64,000 nt of DNA, taken from Labilithrix sp. (GTDB lineage Bacteria; Myxococcota_A; Polyangia; Polyangiales; Polyangiaceae). Below the pieces are notes generated by a model. It saw nothing but the letters and a program-made list of their open reading frames with translations, did not search any database and was not told the DNA's origin. The stretch covers positions 1-64,000 of the forward strand of contig JAHBWF010000018.1 of assembly GCA_019637105.1 (NCBI GenBank), in the 5' to 3' direction. Made by a program: the position numbers and the translations under genes. This document shows positions 53,847 to 63,199 of this stretch, piece by piece (position 1 is the stretch's first letter; each line of letters begins with the position of its first letter).

Positions 53847-54434
53847 GTGGCACGAGTGAAGGAGTTCGACCGGGAGGCGGCGCTGCAGGCTGCGATCGTC
53901 ACCTTCGCGGCGCACGGTTTCGAGGGCACGTCGACCGACGAGCTTCTGGGGGCGATGAAGATCGGCCGACAGAGCATGTACGACACCTTCGGCGACAAGC
54001 GTCAGCTCTACCTGGCGGCGCTGCGCAAGTACGGCGCGGACAGCCTCGCAGCGACGCTGGCGCTGCTCGAGCGAGCCGCGTCGCCGCTCGCCGGCATCGA
54101 GGCGGTGCTGCTGGACTTCGCGCGCCGCCCGCGACGGCTGGGCACGTCGTCGTGTCTGGGCGTGAGCTCGATCTGCGAGTTCGGGCGCTCGGATGCAGAC
54201 GTGGCGGCGATCAACGACGAGTTCGGCAAGCTGCTCGAGAAGGCCTTCGAGCGTCGGGTGCGGGCGGCCATCGAAGCGGGGGAGATCGACGAGACCCTCA
54301 ACGCGCGCGAGGTGGCGCGCTACCTCGCCATCACGCTTTGCGGGATGAAGGTGGGGGCAGAGGCTGGAGGCTCGCCCGTGCACCTCACGAGCGTGGCGCG
54401 CCTGGCGCTGCGGACGCTGACGGCGGGGCGATGA
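53847..54434 (+). CDS. TetR-family transcriptional regulator
   Basis: 195 residues from GTG 53847. The N-terminal HTH spans about residues 10-56 (FDREAALQAAIVTFAAHGFEGTSTDELLGAMKIGRQSMYDTFGDKRQLYLAAL), a classic TetR pattern with GTSTDEL and YDTFGDKRQL. The C-terminal domain is helical and divergent (ligand unknown). It is divergent from an SDR gene with an elaborate palindromic operator between them, so it probably represses itself and the SDR gene. Confidence 0.93.
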   Translation: MARVKEFDREAALQAAIVTFAAHGFEGTSTDELLGAMKIGRQSMYDTFGDKRQLYLAALRKYGADSLAATLALLERAASPLAGIEAVLLDFARRPRRLGTSSCLGVSSICEFGRSDADVAAINDEFGKLLEKAFERRVRAAIEAGEIDETLNAREVARYLAITLCGMKVGAEAGGSPVHLTSVARLALRTLTAGR

Positions 54435-54606
54435 TCGATCCCCCTGCGTGGGCGAAGCCAGCGCAGCCGGATCAGACTATCTCGACGAGCGCCCGGAGGG
54501 GTCACCCCTGAGGGCGATGAACGGACGGTCCGGTTGAACTTCAGCGCGACACGTCGTCTCCTGCGGGCATTCACGCGTTGACGCGCGAAATGCTCAGGGG
54601 TGGAAC

Positions 54607-56805
54607 ATGCTGATCGGAAGCGACCTTGTTCGCGGGTCGATTGCCCGCTGGAAGAAGACGAAGACGGACGCGACCGTGCTCGCCTCGAGGCTCGGCGAGG
54701 GCGACCGTTCGCGGCATGTCTCGGGCAGGCAACGGCAGACTCGCCTCGTCGCACTGCTCGACCAAGCTCCTGACCCCATCGTCGCGCGTACGCTGCTCGA
54801 GCGCATCATCGAGGGCAACGATCTCCTCGGCGTGAACTACCTCGCCATCGGCGCGCGGCGCGCCCGTTCGGTTTGCCGCATCCACCTGCGGAACGGCGCA
54901 GGCCGGACGATCGGCTTTGGGACGGGGTTCCTCGTCGGTCCCGGCGTGGTGATGACCAACCACCACGTCATCTCGGGGGCCGAGGACGCCCGCTACGCGC
55001 TCGCGGAGTTCGACTACGAGTACGACGCGGACGGCGTGGACCAAACGGTCGTCGCGTTCCCGATCCTGATCACGCCCCCGCCCATCGCGAACCAGGCGCT
55101 CGACTTCTGCCTCGTCGCGGTAGCCCCGACGTCTCTGGACGGCAAACGCAGCATCGAGGAGTTCGGGTGGCTTCCGCTCAACGCCGCGCCGGGCAAGGCC
55201 ATCGTCGGCGAGTACCTCACGATCATTCAGCACCCCGGCGGTGAGCGAAAGCAGGTCTGCGTTCGCGAGAACAAGCTGCTCAAGTACGATGAGTCGGGGA
55301 GCACGCTCTGGTACAAGACCGACACCGTCGGTGGCTCTTCGGGCTCCCCCGTCTTCAACGAGACCTGGCAGGTCGTAGCGATCCATCACTCCGGCGTTCC
55401 GGCCACCGACGCCCAGGGTCGCTGGCTGACCATTGACGGCAAAGTCTGGGACTCGTCGATGGACGAGACCCGCGTGAAGTGGATCGCGAACGAGGGCATA
55501 AGGATCAGCTCCATCGTCCAGTTCCTAGCGGCGAACCACGCCTCCGATACGCTTGCGCACTCGGTCGTGCTCCCAGATCGCCCGCCGCCCGACCCGAGAG
55601 CGCGCCATGACGAACGGACGGCGAACGCCGGAGCTTCGTCCGAAGTCGTCGGCGACGAGCTCCGGCTCACGATCCCCGTTCGCGTCTCCGTGCGCCTGGA
55701 CGCCGGGCGGACAAATGGCGCGAACGGGAACGGAGCACGGAGCGTAGTGCAGACGAACGGAGCCGCGCCCGCCGTTGCGAGGCCGACGCCACCACTTCTT
55801 CTTCCCCCGGCCGACGGCCTCGAGAAGATCGTGGTCGACCAGTCGAACTACGACAAACGCCCCGGCTACGATCCGAACTTCCTCGGGAAGGGGAAGCTCT
55901 CGATCCCGCTGCCGATGGTCGCGAGGGCGGCGCTCAAGAAGAAGGTCCTCACGTTCGGGCCGAAGAGGACGAGCGAGCTGAAGTACTGGAACTACAGCGT
56001 GGTGATGCACCGCGAGCGGCGACTCGCGATCGTCTCGGCCATCAACGTGGACGGGAGCCTGCGCAAAGGGACCCGGGACAAGGACGGTGACCGCTGGTAC
56101 TCCGACACGCGGATCGAGGGCTTCCAGCTCGAGGGCGACTTCTATGGCCAGCAGCGAGAGTTCGAAGCCGACCGCTCCAAGAATCCGTTTGACCGCGGGC
56201 ACCTCAGCGCGCGGAGCGACGCCCAGTGGGGCGCCACGACGCGTGAGGCGAAGCGAAACGGCGACGACTCGTACCACTGGAGCAACTGCGCACCACAACA
56301 CCACCTCTTCAACCAGGGCAAGAAGCTCTGGCAGGGCCTCGAGGAGTACGTCATCGACAACTTCGCGGCCGACAGCGATCGGCGCGCGAGCGTCTTCAAC
56401 GGGCCGGTCTTCGACGCGCCGCTCGGCACCATAGGAGAGGACGGCCGGCCGATCCCGAGCATCGACGGCAAGCTACACAAGGATCCCACGTTCGGCGACG
56501 TGGCCATTCCGAAGCTGTTCTTCAAAGTCGTCGCGTGCGTGCGACGGAAGAAGCTGGCCACCGCAGCGTTCCTCATGAGCCAAGAAGATCTCCTCGCCAC
56601 CATCGATCGATTGCAAGGCCTACCGCCGCTTCCACAAGAGAAGCTGACGCAGGCCGAGGCGAAGGTCTTCCAAGTCTCGCTCGCTCACGTCGCCAAGCTC
56701 ACCGGCCTCGACTTCGGCCCCCTCGCCGAGGCCGACACGATCGGAGACGAGCTCCTCACCGCGCGGGCGCGCCCGATCGAGCGGCTTCAGCACGTCGCCT
56801 TGTAG
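54607..56805 (+). CDS. trypsin-like serine protease fused to NUC1-type DNA/RNA endonuclease
   Basis: 732 residues from ATG 54607, preceded by AGGGGTGG. Residues 1-85 are helical and unassigned. Residues 87-310 form a trypsin/V8-like protease: His120 in MTNHHV, Asp166 in QALDFCLV and Ser245 in GGSSGSP. After a linker (about 311-400), residues 400-600 match the beta-beta-alpha-metal NUC1 nuclease: DRGH with His532, SNCAPQ with Asn560, and FNQGK with a further conserved Asn569. No signal peptide is visible, so it is predicted to be cytosolic. Protease-nuclease fusions of this kind are linked to defence and toxin effectors, where proteolysis might activate the nuclease (inference). Codon use looks somewhat less GC-biased than in neighbours. 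Confidence 0.9.
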   Translation: MLIGSDLVRGSIARWKKTKTDATVLASRLGEGDRSRHVSGRQRQTRLVALLDQAPDPIVARTLLERIIEGNDLLGVNYLAIGARRARSVCRIHLRNGAGRTIGFGTGFLVGPGVVMTNHHVISGAEDARYALAEFDYEYDADGVDQTVVAFPILITPPPIANQALDFCLVAVAPTSLDGKRSIEEFGWLPLNAAPGKAIVGEYLTIIQHPGGERKQVCVRENKLLKYDESGSTLWYKTDTVGGSSGSPVFNETWQVVAIHHSGVPATDAQGRWLTIDGKVWDSSMDETRVKWIANEGIRISSIVQFLAANHASDTLAHSVVLPDRPPPDPRARHDERTANAGASSEVVGDELRLTIPVRVSVRLDAGRTNGANGNGARSVVQTNGAAPAVARPTPPLLLPPADGLEKIVVDQSNYDKRPGYDPNFLGKGKLSIPLPMVARAALKKKVLTFGPKRTSELKYWNYSVVMHRERRLAIVSAINVDGSLRKGTRDKDGDRWYSDTRIEGFQLEGDFYGQQREFEADRSKNPFDRGHLSARSDAQWGATTREAKRNGDDSYHWSNCAPQHHLFNQGKKLWQGLEEYVIDNFAADSDRRASVFNGPVFDAPLGTIGEDGRPIPSIDGKLHKDPTFGDVAIPKLFFKVVACVRRKKLATAAFLMSQEDLLATIDRLQGLPPLPQEKLTQAEAKVFQVSLAHVAKLTGLDFGPLAEADTIGDELLTARARPIERLQHVAL

Positions 56806-56908
56806 TCCGTTCGAACGAGGGCTGCGCGTCCCGCGGGCGACGGCAACGGCTTTCCTCACGTGTGTCCGTCACCGACACCGCGGACCTCGGCAACGATAGG
56901 CCCGCAGA

Positions 56909-56949
56909 CCGCTACGAGTCTCGAACCGCCATCATCGAGCTCGTAGCGG
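56909..56949. terminator. terminator-like hairpin
   Basis: CCGCTACGAG (56909-56918) pairs with CTCGTAGCGG (56940-56949). Inside the loop CTCGA and TCGAG can extend the stem past a bulge. It lies about 100 bases after the protease-nuclease stop. Confidence 0.35.
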
Positions 56950-57066
56950 CGTGCTCCGCGGCGTCCGGCTCGTCGTTCACGAGAACGGCTGCAGGGCGGG
57001 AGTCGTCCGCTAGAATGTGCGCATGCAACGCCGCGACGAAGAGCTCGGCGGCTCGTCGACTCACGC

Positions 57067-58413
57067 ATGAACGAGTCGGAGCTTCTTCCGCGCGCGCGCG
57101 TGCTCCGCGACCGCCTCGTGGCGATGGGGCGCCTCGACCGGCGGCGCCAGGTGCGCGGCGCGAGCGCTCACGGCTATCGCCTGCAGCCGCCGCTGACGCC
57201 TACGGAGGCGACGGCCATCGAGGCGGAGGCGCGGCTCCGGCTCCCGGACGAGTATCGGGCATGGGTCACGACGATCGCCGACGGCGGCGCCGGCCCGGGC
57301 CAAGGGATCCGTCCGCTCCGCGAAGCGCGGGACGGCGCGCGCGGCGAGCTGGGCGAGGTTCGGGCGCGCAAGCCCGTCGTGCTCCCGCTCGGCAGGGGGG
57401 ACGACGCCGCGCACGTCCTCGTGGCCTCCGGCGCGAGCGCAGGCCGAGTCCGTTCACTCGACGACGACCGCGACCTCGGCACCTTCTTCGATTGGCTCGA
57501 ACGCTGGCTCGACGGGGAGTGGAGCGACGTGACGTCGCGCCACGAGGCACGTCAATCGGAGCTCGCGGAGCACCGCCGCTCGTTGGAGGACGGCACCTTC
57601 AGCATCCGTGCGCTCGACGAGCTGGCCGTCGAGGCAGGGCTCGACGGCGATCTCGAGGAGTCGGCGCGCCTCTACGCGCTCGCCGGAGAGCGCGTGGCGA
57701 CCAGCCGCGACACGCGCGCGCTCTGCAGGCTCTTCGAGCAGTGGACGCATTGCCTCCACTCGCTCGAGCGCTTCGACGAAGCGCTCGTCGTCGCAGGACG
57801 CGGCGCGCGGTGGGCGCGAGACGTCGGACAGCACGGGCTGGCCCGGCGGATGCGAGAGGTCGAGACGCGCCTGCTCGCGGACGTCGGGCGCTGCGACGAG
57901 GCGCTCGCGCGAATGCTCGCCGACGGATGGGCGCTCCCGCACCAAACGGTCGGCTGGCACTGCGTGATGCGCGGTCGGGGCGCGGAGGCGCTCGTGTACC
58001 TCGCGAAGGAGCCCGCGCGGACGGCGGCGCTCTTGAACACGATCGGCGTGGCGCGAAAGCTGATGGGAGACTACGAGGGCGCGCGCGCGGCGTACGAAGA
58101 GGCGCTCGAGCTCGAGCCGAGCGCCGCCGTGCTCGACAACCTGGGGATGCTGCTCGCCCATCGCGAGAAGCTCGGCAAGGCGCTCACTCTCCTCGCGCGC
58201 GCGAGGAGCCTCGCGCCGAGCGACCCCCACGTGCTCGCGTGCTACGGCGGTCTGCTCTGGTGCAAGGGCGAGCCGGACGCCGCAGTCATCGAGGTACGGC
58301 GGGCGTTGGCCTACGCTCACGACGAGGCCGCCGTGCGCGAAGCGCTCGACGAGGTCCCGACGGGCGACGGCGAGGCGCTCCTCCGCGAGGCGCGCAAGGC
58401 CGGACCGCAGTGA
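57067..58413 (+). CDS. SUKH (SMI1/KNR4)-domain protein with C-terminal TPRs
   Basis: 448 residues from ATG 57067. The N-terminal part fits a SUKH/SMI1-KNR4 domain: PPLTPTEATAIEAEARLRLPDEYRAWVTTIADGGAGPG at about residues 40-77 and TFFDWLERWLDGEW near residue 140. From about residue 185 are helix pairs ending in recognisable TPRs (NTIGVARKLMGDYEGARAAYEEALELEPSAAVLDNLGMLLAHREKLGKALTLLARA). SUKH domains are common immunity proteins of polymorphic toxins, though many are of unknown role. It follows the protease-nuclease gene by 262 bases. Confidence 0.82.
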   Translation: MNESELLPRARVLRDRLVAMGRLDRRRQVRGASAHGYRLQPPLTPTEATAIEAEARLRLPDEYRAWVTTIADGGAGPGQGIRPLREARDGARGELGEVRARKPVVLPLGRGDDAAHVLVASGASAGRVRSLDDDRDLGTFFDWLERWLDGEWSDVTSRHEARQSELAEHRRSLEDGTFSIRALDELAVEAGLDGDLEESARLYALAGERVATSRDTRALCRLFEQWTHCLHSLERFDEALVVAGRGARWARDVGQHGLARRMREVETRLLADVGRCDEALARMLADGWALPHQTVGWHCVMRGRGAEALVYLAKEPARTAALLNTIGVARKLMGDYEGARAAYEEALELEPSAAVLDNLGMLLAHREKLGKALTLLARARSLAPSDPHVLACYGGLLWCKGEPDAAVIEVRRALAYAHDEAAVREALDEVPTGDGEALLREARKAGPQ

Positions 58414-58449
58414 GCTCTCGGCGCACGACCGTGCACCCGCAGGTCGACG

Positions 58450-58983
58450 TCACGCGTCGGAGTGAAGAAGGAGGTGCGCGATCTCGCGTACGCGATCGAC
58501 GGTGACCCCTTCGCGCTGCTCGGCGTAGAGCGGATGCTCGCACTCCTGCAGCTCGATCGAGGGCACGCGGCCGACGGCGCGAGATCGGACGATCGTCTTC
58601 AAGTGGACGGTGCTCGGGTAGACCGAGATCGAGGAGCAGAGCCAGCCGAAATACGCGTCGCCGACGCGCTCGGGATCGTGCCACCGGTCCATCGCGTCGC
58701 CGAAGGACGCTTCGCTGAGAGAGCACCAGACCGACCACGAGAAGACCTCGTCGGTCCCGAGGATCGGCAGGTCGACGTGTCCGCGGACGAAGAAGACGGA
58801 CGCGTCGACGACGCAGAGGTCCGCGTTCAGCTCGACGCGCGAATCGAACTCCTCGGCCGGCACGAGGGCGGGCCAGGGCGGGGCGGCTCCGAAGCAGAGC
58901 GGCAAGGCGTCGTACCGGCCCCCGCAGCGCGCGCATGTCCAGGCCAGGGCCCAGTCGGCGCTCGCTCTTCCTGCTCGCCTCAC
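58450..58983 (-). CDS. DUF2199 protein
   Basis: 177 residues (start GTG 58983). The zinc-ribbon-like CARCG (WTCARCGGRYDALPLCFG) is followed by the DUF2199 landmarks DLCVVDASVFFVRGHVDLPILGTDE, FSWSVWCSLSEASFGD, YFGWLCSS and EQREGVTVDRVREIAHLL. The function is unknown; such proteins often occur near polymorphic toxin or immunity genes. It converges on the SUKH-TPR gene (36-base gap). Confidence 0.88.
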   Translation of the reverse strand: MRRAGRASADWALAWTCARCGGRYDALPLCFGAAPPWPALVPAEEFDSRVELNADLCVVDASVFFVRGHVDLPILGTDEVFSWSVWCSLSEASFGDAMDRWHDPERVGDAYFGWLCSSISVYPSTVHLKTIVRSRAVGRVPSIELQECEHPLYAEQREGVTVDRVREIAHLLLHSDA

Positions 58984-59116
58984 GAGTCCATTCTACTCGC
59001 GATGGACACCGGGCGGTGACGACCGCGCGAAGCCCTCCCGTCGTAAACTGCGACGATCGCGCGCCGCGCCGTCGAAACCAAGGGCGCTCCATGCGATTGT
59101 GGATACGATCGGAGTC

Positions 59117-59758
59117 ATGCCGCTCCGTATGCGCTTGGTGTCGTCGCTCGCGCTGCTCGTCTCGGCCGCCAGCTGCTTGCCGTCCGCCTCGGGCACGAAT
59201 CCAGGCATGGCGCAGCGACCTCGCCGTCCCTACGCGGCCGACGCGACGCTCGACGAGCTCGCGCGCCTCGAGGTCGCGAACGGGCAGCGCCCGCTCCTCG
59301 TCGTCTATCCGCGGACCGCGTGCTCCGGGTCCGCGAAGGCCGTCTTCGTCGACAGGTCGGGTCGCTTCCTCGGCGCGGTAGGCCCCGGACAAGCCGCGCT
59401 CTTCGGCGTGCCTTCGGGCGGCGGCCTCCTCGCGTTCTCGAGCGTGGAGCTGACCTCGCCGCTGGGTCGATGGTTCGCGATCGACGAGATCGAACCTCCG
59501 GCGCCGGGCAGCGGGCTCCTCCTCGAGGCGCCCCGAGTGAGCGCGCGTCAGTGCGGCAGCGGCCAGTACGCGAACCCGAACGTCGCGACCAAGCGCGAGC
59601 TCGAAGCCGCGCTCGCGGAGAGCGACGTCGAATGGCTCGAGCCGCGGCTCGCGGAAGGACAGGCCTGGCTCGACGAACACCACGAACGCGTCGACGAGCT
59701 CGTGGGGCGCCAGGAGGCGAAGCCGCAGCCGATCGTCCGCCGCGTGATCGTCCCCTGA
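59117..59758 (+). CDS. hypothetical lipoprotein, 213 aa
   Basis: Starts at ATG 59117 with GGAG two bases upstream. Signal and lipobox: SSLALLVSAASCLPS. The mature part is globular and probably beta-rich: LLVVYPRTACSGSAKAVFVDRSGRFLGAVGPGQAALFGVPSG, then FSSVELTSPLGRWFAIDEIEPP and LLLEAPRVSARQCGSG. The C-terminal 60 residues are helical and charged. No family is recognised. Confidence 0.75.
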   Translation: MPLRMRLVSSLALLVSAASCLPSASGTNPGMAQRPRRPYAADATLDELARLEVANGQRPLLVVYPRTACSGSAKAVFVDRSGRFLGAVGPGQAALFGVPSGGGLLAFSSVELTSPLGRWFAIDEIEPPAPGSGLLLEAPRVSARQCGSGQYANPNVATKRELEAALAESDVEWLEPRLAEGQAWLDEHHERVDELVGRQEAKPQPIVRRVIVP

Positions 59759-60083
59759 CGGCCGTCGACGCGCTCACGCCCACGCCCGACCTGGCCGCAC
59801 GAGGTCGCCAGGTCGTCGACGACCCGCCGCGAGGCGACGGCGCAGGAGGCACCCTACGCCGAGATCTGCAGGGCCGAGCTCCGTACGCTCGAGGAGGAAG
59901 GAAGACCGCCACGGGAGCTTCACGAGGCGAGCCCCGTCGTCCGAACGGGTGACGGCGATCGGGCAATGAGCCGGGTGATCTGCGTATGGCCGAAAGGAAG
60001 CGCCGGCTCGAAAATGCTTGGACCGGACACGAGCCACGGCGCTCTCGCGCCGCGGACGTGGGCACCTCCCGAGAGGCACATCC
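59759..60083. other. intergenic region of 325 bases
   Basis: Lies between two same-strand lipoprotein genes. I see no conserved small gene, no clear operator and no strong hairpin. Confidence 0.5.
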
Positions 60084-61496
60084 ATGACGCCGAGACGCTC
60101 CTTGTGGTCGTTCGTTCTCCTTGTCTGCGCCGCCGGCCTCGGCGCCTGCGAAAGCGACGGGCCCGCGAGCCCCGAACCGGACGCCGGGCCGGGGCCCGAC
60201 CCCTTGCCCGAAGCCGGCGACGCGCCGGTGACGTCGAGGTGCGTCGTCCCGACGGGCGAAGGGACGGTCCACGCCTCGGGCGCCCTCGACTCGGACGAGG
60301 ACGTGTGGACCGCCGCGGGCAGCCCGCACGTCGTCACGTTTCCGGTCACGATCCGCGCCGGCCAGAAGCTCACGCTCGAGCCGTGCGCCGTGGTCCGCCT
60401 CGACGCCGGGACGAGCGTGCTCGTCGCCGGCGAGCTGATCGCCGAAGGCGCGGCAGACCAGCGGATCTCGTTCGAGCGCGCGGGAGCCGAGCCGTGGGAG
60501 TACGTCCGCGTCTCCGAGACGGGTCACGCACGCTTCGCCTACGCGACGCTCGCGGGCGGCGGCTACGTGCGCAACAACCGCCCGGACACGACGGCGACGC
60601 TCTACGTCGACGGAGACCCGCGTTCGCCGGCCGGCGTCCTGCCGCTCGTCCGCGTCGACCACGTCACCATCGAGGGGTCGCAGACGCTCGGCGTGCTCTT
60701 GACCGAGAACGGCGCGTTCACCGACGACTCGCGCGACCTCACCGTCACCGGCAGCGGCTCGGCGCCGATCCGCGTCTGGTTGCGCGCCGCCTCGAGCCTG
60801 CCTACGGGCACGTACACCGGCAATCAGGACGATCAGTTCCTGCTCGAGGCGGGCGGCTACGGGAACGCCGCGGTCGTGGGCGAGGTCACGCTGCGCGATC
60901 GCGGCCTTTCGTACCACGTGATCAGCGCGCCGCTCCGCGTCGGCGGCGAAGGCGACGACCGGACGCCCGGCACGCTCGTCGTCGAGCCCGGCGTCACCCT
61001 CCGCTTCCAGCCGGGTTCGGGGGTGAACGTCCAAGCGTACACGTCGAGCGAGGGCGCGACCGGGACGCTGCGCGCGATCGGCACGCCCGACAAGCCGATC
61101 GTGTTCACGTCCGACTCCGCGACGCCGGCGCCGGGGGACTGGGTCGGCATCACGTTCAAGGGCACGCCCTCGCCGAACAACCGCATCGAGCACGCGACGA
61201 TCGCCTACGCCGGCGGCGACTCCGGCATCTCGAGCTACGACTGCTTCGTCACCCCCGACGAGCGCGGCTTCTCGAACCGCGGCGCGGTGATCGTCTTCGG
61301 CAATCAGCCCGCGGCGCCGTTCATCGCCCACACACGCATCGAGAACAGCGCGCAGGACGGCATCGTGCGCGGCTGGACGGGCGAGCCGATCGACTTCCTG
61401 GGGACGAACGAGTTCGTCGGGATCTCGCGCTGCAGGCAGACGTTCCCGAAGCCCGCGGCGGCGACGTGCCCCACGCCGCCCCCGTGCCCGAAGTAG
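60084..61496 (+). CDS. lipoprotein with predicted right-handed beta-helix
   Basis: 470 residues from ATG 60084. Lipobox AAGLGACES, then a Pro/Asp linker. The mature part consists of short repeated strand segments (FPVTIRAGQKLTLEPCAVVRLDAGTSVLVAGELIAEGAADQRISFERAG; LVVEPGVTLRFQPGSGVNVQAYTSS; RIEHATIAYAGGDSGISSYDCFVT). They resemble the NosD/parallel beta-helix proteins of many secreted polysaccharide-binding or lyase proteins, but no catalytic residues are assigned. It is probably a cell-surface protein. Confidence 0.78.
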   Translation: MTPRRSLWSFVLLVCAAGLGACESDGPASPEPDAGPGPDPLPEAGDAPVTSRCVVPTGEGTVHASGALDSDEDVWTAAGSPHVVTFPVTIRAGQKLTLEPCAVVRLDAGTSVLVAGELIAEGAADQRISFERAGAEPWEYVRVSETGHARFAYATLAGGGYVRNNRPDTTATLYVDGDPRSPAGVLPLVRVDHVTIEGSQTLGVLLTENGAFTDDSRDLTVTGSGSAPIRVWLRAASSLPTGTYTGNQDDQFLLEAGGYGNAAVVGEVTLRDRGLSYHVISAPLRVGGEGDDRTPGTLVVEPGVTLRFQPGSGVNVQAYTSSEGATGTLRAIGTPDKPIVFTSDSATPAPGDWVGITFKGTPSPNNRIEHATIAYAGGDSGISSYDCFVTPDERGFSNRGAVIVFGNQPAAPFIAHTRIENSAQDGIVRGWTGEPIDFLGTNEFVGISRCRQTFPKPAAATCPTPPPCPK

Positions 61497-61537
61497 CGAC
61501 GACGACGAACCGCTGCCACGAGGAGGAGCCTCGGACC

Positions 61538-62413
61538 AAGACGACGTGTCGCTTCCGTCGCGTTCTCCCGCCCGTCGCCGCCCGGCCTCGCGCTCTTGGG
61601 TTGCTCCCCGAGCGGCGGCTCGAGCAGCTCGGCGGGTCCTCCGTCGAACGCCGCCGGCGCGCCGGCGCGTCCGACGGAGACGGCGAGCTCCCGAGCGGCC
61701 CGGGCGCGGCGGCCGCGCTCCCCGAGGCACCCACCTCTGCGTTCGCGCCGAGCCGCCGGCAGACCCCTGCTCGTCGCGCGCGATCTCGCGAGCGACGCCG
61801 AGCGCATCGTCACGGACCTCCGCGGCGACGGCGGCGACGGCTGGGAGATCCGGGGCTACGCCGTCTCCCTCGACCGGACGCGCATCGCCATCGCGTCCTC
61901 TACGGCCCGACCGAGGCCGACCGGGACACGATGCTCCCGACCCGGCGCATCTGGACCCTCGCCGCCGACGGCTCCGACATGCGACGTCTCACTCCGACCT
62001 TCCCGAACACGAGCGGGGGGCCGCACGTCGGGTGGCGCCGCTCCGAAGAAGCTCGTCGGCCACTCGACCGAGGTGGGCGGCGTCGCGGCGGCCATCGAGA
62101 CCCCGAGCTGGATCGGCGACGGGAGCGGCCTCGTGTTCGCCGGCCGCGCCTCCGTCGATCGCGGAGGGATCAACGTGGTCGCGTCATGCCTCTTCCTCTA
62201 CGACATGGCGAAGGGCGATGTCTCGGCGCTCGCGTGCCGCCGCAGGGCTCGGTCGTGCGCAACGCCGCCATCGCCCCGGACGCCATGTCGATCGTCGACT
62301 GCCTCCGCGAGGGAGACGCGAACGACAACCTGCACCTCATCGATCTCACCAAGTCGACGCCGACCGACACGGCGATCACGACCGACGGCAAGAGCTGCAA
62401 CCCCGGCTTCTGA
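61538..62413 (+). pseudogene. frameshifted TolB/PD40-like lipoprotein remnant
   Basis: Protein-like segments alternate between two frames. The signal region (TTCRFRRVLPPVAA) is in one frame and the lipobox (GLALLGCSP, Cys at 61602) in another. Next come ARDLASDAERIVTDLRGDG (frame of 61602), YGPTEADRDTMLPTRRIWTLAADGSDMRRLTP (other frame), VGHSTEVGGVAAAIETPSW (back) and PQGSVVRNAAIAPDAMSIVDCL (shifted again), ending at 62413. At least four shifts are needed, plus a start codon that reads AAG at 61538 after an AGGAGGAG Shine-Dalgarno (61520-61527). The fold suggested by DGSxMRRL and GDGSGLVFAGRASV is a PD40/TolB-like propeller. Sequencing error is an alternative. Confidence 0.65.
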
Positions 62414-62674
62414 CGCCGCGCGCGCTCGAGCGAATCGGCTCTCGGCCTCCTCGCCGCCGGCCCGCGTCGCCCGCTCGCCCCGTCGGACGCCGTTCCGCGT
62501 CGCTCGCTGTCCCGTCGGACGCGTTCCCGGCGGTCCTCCGCAGGGCTCGGCGCGACACGCCGGGCCGTCTACGCCCTCGAGCGTCGTGCTGGCATGCATG
62601 GTGCGTCTCCGCGAACCTCGGAATGCCGCGATCGTACCGCGCGAACACACGTCACTCGTACGATCGGCGGACGC

Positions 62675-63199
62675 TCAAGGCGAGCCCTTGTGTCCGAAAA
62701 GGAGCCCCGCGACGAGGAGGTACGATGCAATCGCGACGAGCGTCACGCCCACCATCACGGGAACGCGAAGCCACCAGGGCCTCGCCGAAAAGGCCACCAT
62801 CCTGTTCACGGTGACGCCGATGCCGCCGAAGAGCCCGCCGATGAGACCACCGACGGGGACCAGTGCGAAGGGGAGGAACATCAAGACCAGATAGCCCCAT
62901 CCAATCTTCGACCCCACCTCGTAGGTTCGGCCGTTCACGATGACGCTCGGTGCTGGCCGCGTCCAACTCGTCCGCAACTGAGCCATCGCCGTCGTCCCAT
63001 CACGGAGCGGCAAGCGGTAGCCCTGCCGCCCCACCTTCTCTGGTGGTTGCCCGTCGAGGAGCAGAGCGCCCGCGGAGAAGAGCCCGGACGCCGACGTGAC
63101 GCTGACTCGACCGCTCACACCATCGATCGGAACGACGTATTCACGGGGTCGCCTCGCTGGTGACTCGGACGCTTTGGGAGACGCGTACGGATTTTCCAT
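62675..63199 (-). CDS. hypothetical membrane protein, 174 aa
   Basis: Starts MENPYASPKA, a leader often seen in small bacterial membrane proteins. Residues about 25-90 look like a soluble beta domain (YVVPIDGVSGRVSVTSASGLFSAGALLLDG). The C-terminal half has two or three hydrophobic segments (GWGYLVLMFLPFALVPVGGLIGGLFGG; LRVPVMVGVTLVAIASYLLVAGLLFG). No family is recognised. Confidence 0.7.
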   Translation of the reverse strand: MENPYASPKASESPARRPREYVVPIDGVSGRVSVTSASGLFSAGALLLDGQPPEKVGRQGYRLPLRDGTTAMAQLRTSWTRPAPSVIVNGRTYEVGSKIGWGYLVLMFLPFALVPVGGLIGGLFGGIGVTVNRMVAFSARPWWLRVPVMVGVTLVAIASYLLVAGLLFGHKGSP

